A stretch of DNA of 17,476 nt. It comes from Desulfovibrio sp. (GTDB lineage Bacteria; Desulfobacterota; Desulfovibrionia; Desulfovibrionales; Desulfovibrionaceae). This document shows positions 15,869 through 17,476 of this stretch, in pieces (the first letter of the stretch is position 1; each line of letters opens with the position of its first letter). The notes beneath the pieces were generated by a model. That model was not told the DNA's origin, did no database searches, and was given only the letters and a program-made list of their open reading frames with translations. Where the stretch lies: NCBI GenBank assembly GCA_031275955.1, contig JAISNZ010000026.1, forward strand, positions 1-17,476, in the 5' to 3' direction. The position numbers were made by a program, and so were the translations under genes.

Positions 15869-16540
15869 ATGCAGGACAGCGTTCAAACCCGGCGGCGGCT
15901 CCTTTTCTGCTGGCTTTTCCTTTTCGCCTTGTCTTCGCCGGCCCTGGCCGCGGAGCATGCCCTGGAAGGCACGGCAAGCTGGTATGGAACCTCCGCCCAC
16001 GGCAAGCCCACCGCCACAGGGGAACGCTTCAACCGCGCCGCGCCCACCGCCGCGCACCGCACCCTGCCCTTCGGCACCATCGTCCGCGTCCGCAACCTTG
16101 CCAATGACCGCCGGGCTCTTGTCCGCATCAATGATCGCGGACCCTTCCTGCCGTCCCGCATGCTGGATGTCTCCCTCCATACCGCCCGCAGCCTGCAGAT
16201 GCAAGAAGCCGGCCTCGCACCCGTGGCCCTTGAAATCGTCAGCAAGGACACGGGAAGGCCGCTGGATCTCCGGAACAGTTTCTTCCTTTTCCTCTCCGAG
16301 GCGCAGACTCCGCAAGAGGCCCACGCCAGCAGCGCGCGGCTCCACCAGGCCGTAAAACTTCCCATCCGCGCCTTCTTTTCCGCCGGGGACCCCCAAACGT
16401 CCTTTACCCTCTGCCTCGGACCCTATGCCACCTTCCGGGAGGCCGAAGCCGTTTTTCTTTCCCTGCACCCCCTCCCTCTGGCCATTATGGAAGCTCCAAC
16501 CAGCCCCGCTCCGCTCTCTTTTCTCCGCTCAGGGCCTTAG
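15869..16540 (+). CDS. rlpA: RlpA-like septal-ring lytic transglycosylase family protein
   Basis: From the ATG at 15869 this is 223 residues. A twin-Arg-rich n-region and hydrophobic core (residues 8-27, LFCWLFLFALSSPALA) form a signal peptide. The double-psi beta-barrel follows: GTASWYG near residue 35, HGKPTATGERFN, AHRTLPFGT, VRINDRGPF and MLDVS. E52, H63 and D89 match the residues important in Pseudomonas RlpA, a periplasmic enzyme that cuts naked glycan strands. The C-terminus (about 178-200, FTLCLGPYATFREAEAVF) looks like a shortened SPOR domain, which normally binds denuded septal peptidoglycan. There is no lipobox cysteine, so despite the family name it is probably not a lipoprotein. 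The frame is open back to GTG 15773, with another ATG at 15842. None has a good ribosome binding site, so the start is uncertain. Confidence 0.88.
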   Translation: MQDSVQTRRRLLFCWLFLFALSSPALAAEHALEGTASWYGTSAHGKPTATGERFNRAAPTAAHRTLPFGTIVRVRNLANDRRALVRINDRGPFLPSRMLDVSLHTARSLQMQEAGLAPVALEIVSKDTGRPLDLRNSFFLFLSEAQTPQEAHASSARLHQAVKLPIRAFFSAGDPQTSFTLCLGPYATFREAEAVFLSLHPLPLAIMEAPTSPAPLSFLRSGP

Positions 16541-16555
16541 GGCATTAACAATAGC

Positions 16556-16678
16556 ATGATAATCGCGCATGTTCAACGCCCCGACCTCTTTGCACTGCCC
16601 ATGGGGGGGGACGTCCGCGTTTCCCCGCGGGATAAGAGGCCGGTTGATTCAGCTGATCTGCATTCCGCTGTGGATTGA
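16556..16678 (+). CDS. Doubtful 40-codon open frame between RlpA and methyltransferase genes
   Basis: A frame starting MIIAHVQRPDLFALPMGGD ends with TGA at 16676-16678, overlapping a TTG at 16675 that could start the methyltransferase. That overlap resembles translational coupling. There is no ribosome binding site, and I recognise no family. It may be chance. Confidence 0.2.
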   Translation: MIIAHVQRPDLFALPMGGDVRVSPRDKRPVDSADLHSAVD

Positions 16679-16707
16679 AACCTCAAAAACAATACAGTTT
16701 TCGCAGC

Positions 16708-17223
16708 ATGCCGGCAGCGCCTGAGAAAACCGTACCCCCGTCGGGACGAAGGTGGATTCTGCCCGTTCTGATCCTGCCGGTGAATGCCCTCGTCTTCATT
16801 CCGGCCCTTATCCTTTGGCTGACTGACTACCGGTGGACGGGCAACCATTTCCCGTTGCTGCTCCTAGGCGGTATTTTGCTGGCCGCCGGCGCTGGACTTG
16901 CCGTCTGGACGGTGCGGCTGTTTCATTCCCTTGGACACGGCACGGCCGCGCCCTGGGACCCGCCGCGGCGTCTGGTTGTGGCCGGGCCCTATCGCCATGT
17001 CCGCAACCCCATGCTGACCAGCGTATTCAGCATGCAGGCCGCTGAGGCGCTTCTGCTCAATTCGGATGCGCTTTGCGTCTATCTTGCCTTCTTCGTCACC
17101 GCCAACCTGCTGTATTTCCCCCTCGTGGAAGAAAAATCCCTGGAGAGGCGTTTCGGAAGCGCCTACCGGGAATACAAAAGGAACGTCCCCCGCTGGGTGC
17201 CGCGCCTGCGGCCGTGGCCCTGA
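16708..17223 (+). CDS. Small membrane methyltransferase (isoprenylcysteine/phospholipid methyltransferase-like)
   Basis: This is 171 residues from ATG 16708, or 182 from TTG 16675. It has two membrane segments near residues 16-38 and 49-70 and hydrophobic helices around 115-140. The C-terminal half carries the family signature: GPYRHVRNPM, then VEEKSLERRFGSAYREYKRNVPRWVP. In related ICMT/PEMT proteins these residues bind S-adenosylmethionine at the membrane face. The substrate in bacteria is usually unknown and may be a lipid or small molecule. Neither start has a clear ribosome binding site. It follows the RlpA gene on the same strand after 167 bases, so they may share a transcript. Family assignment is good; function is open. 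Confidence 0.82.
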   Translation: MPAAPEKTVPPSGRRWILPVLILPVNALVFIPALILWLTDYRWTGNHFPLLLLGGILLAAGAGLAVWTVRLFHSLGHGTAAPWDPPRRLVVAGPYRHVRNPMLTSVFSMQAAEALLLNSDALCVYLAFFVTANLLYFPLVEEKSLERRFGSAYREYKRNVPRWVPRLRPWP

Positions 17224-17322
17224 TGGACGTCCGCGGCAAAGGCTGGAAAATTCAGTTGTGAATTGCCAATCAACAGGGGCAACGCCTCCTGCAGCATGTT
17301 GCGCTTGAGATTGTCGCTTAAC

Positions 17323-17339
17323 GGCGGGCAAAGCCCGCC
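17323..17339 (+). terminator. Hairpin after the methyltransferase gene
   Basis: GGCGGGC pairs perfectly with GCCCGCC around AAA, about 100 bases after the stop. A moderately T-rich stretch follows (CTCGTCTTTGGCTTTT). It is a plausible but weak intrinsic terminator. Confidence 0.5.
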
Positions 17340-17373
17340 TCTCGTCTTTGGCTTTTGACTAGATAAAATCCCA

Positions 17374-17396
17374 TGTCAAGCATTTTTTGCTTGACA
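17374..17396. promoter_or_regulatory. Perfect 9-bp inverted repeat containing a -35 consensus
   Basis: TGTCAAGCA (17374-17382) and TGCTTGACA (17388-17396) flank TTTTT. The right arm contains TTGACA pointing at the gene starting at 17453, and the left arm contains the same box on the other strand. It looks like an operator overlapping a -35 element. I find no good -10 at the standard distance. Confidence 0.5.
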
Positions 17397-17424
17397 CTTT
17401 AATGAAATAAAAACGCACGGTACG

Positions 17425-17451
17425 GTTTACACTCAAAAAAGGAGTGTACAC
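17425..17451 (+). promoter_or_regulatory. Inverted repeat enclosing the ribosome binding site of the last gene
   Basis: GTTTACACTC (17425-17434) and GAGTGTACAC (17442-17451) pair at nine of ten positions around AAAAAAG. The ribosome binding site AAGGAG (17439-17444) extends from the loop into the right arm. As DNA it could be an operator. As RNA it could partly hide the ribosome binding site. Confidence 0.55.
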
Positions 17452-17452
17452 T

Positions 17453-17476
17453 GTGGCTCCCAGGAAGATTCAGAGG
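17453..17476 (+). CDS. Start of an unidentified gene (GTG start, runs off window)
   Basis: GTG at 17453 lies eight bases after AAGGAG, and the next codons give (M)APRKIQR, a basic beginning. Only eight codons are visible, so the product cannot be named. The palindromic leader suggests a regulated, perhaps self-regulating, gene. Confidence 0.55.

Noticed and set aside
17224..17340. Minus-strand stretch translating as LSDNLKRNMLQEALPLLIGN, looking faintly coding
   Set aside because: It overlaps the end of the methyltransferase gene, has no ribosome binding site or recognisable family, and could be a decayed gene fragment or chance. There is too little to call a pseudogene.

Overview
This is a GC-rich bacterial window. 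It most likely comes from a member of the Desulfovibrionaceae (anaerobic, sulfate- or sulfite-reducing Desulfobacterota). The GroEL sequence resembles what I recall of Desulfovibrio GroEL along its whole length, including the Gly/Met-rich tail. A TRAP transporter operon and GC-rich palindromes between genes also fit. This placement rests on memory of family sequences, not on a search.

Layout: (1) Positions 1-3746 (+) hold the 3' part of a very large type I-secreted adhesin with a von Willebrand A domain, cadherin/VCBS-like domains, RTX nonapeptides and a C-terminal secretion signal. Its start lies outside the window. (2) A bidirectional terminator separates it from the convergent groES-groEL operon (5873-3897, -). 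(3) A 367-base gap rich in palindromes leads to a divergent gene for a PAS-fold protein (6256-7272, +), which may be translated from a leaderless mRNA. (4) Positions 14337-7350 (-) form a catabolic cluster. In transcription order it encodes an iron-type alcohol dehydrogenase, a class-3-like aldehyde dehydrogenase, the TRAP transporter subunits DctP, DctQ and DctM, and an enolase-superfamily enzyme that I identify as D(-)-tartrate dehydratase. (5) Then come a secreted thermonuclease-like protein (-), a zinc-ribbon/TM2 membrane protein (-), an RlpA-like cell-wall protein (+), a small membrane methyltransferase (+), and the first eight codons of an unidentified gene behind a strikingly palindromic leader (+).

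The TRAP system plus tartrate dehydratase suggests uptake of a C4 hydroxy-dicarboxylate and its dehydration to oxaloacetate, which could feed malate/fumarate metabolism. The two dehydrogenases upstream could belong to the same regulon or be a separate alcohol/aldehyde module. A possible internal promoter before dctP favours at least partly separate control.

The regulatory observation most worth checking is upstream of the alcohol dehydrogenase. A promoter with a perfect -35, a 26-codon open frame with two adjacent Trp codons, and a strong terminator followed by eight Ts lie in the order expected of a transcription attenuator. Also notable are a GC-rich palindrome family shared between intergenic gaps, and two nested inverted repeats that cover the leader and ribosome binding site of the gene at the right edge. 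I did not find a CRISPR array, rRNA or tRNA gene, or an intact insertion sequence.
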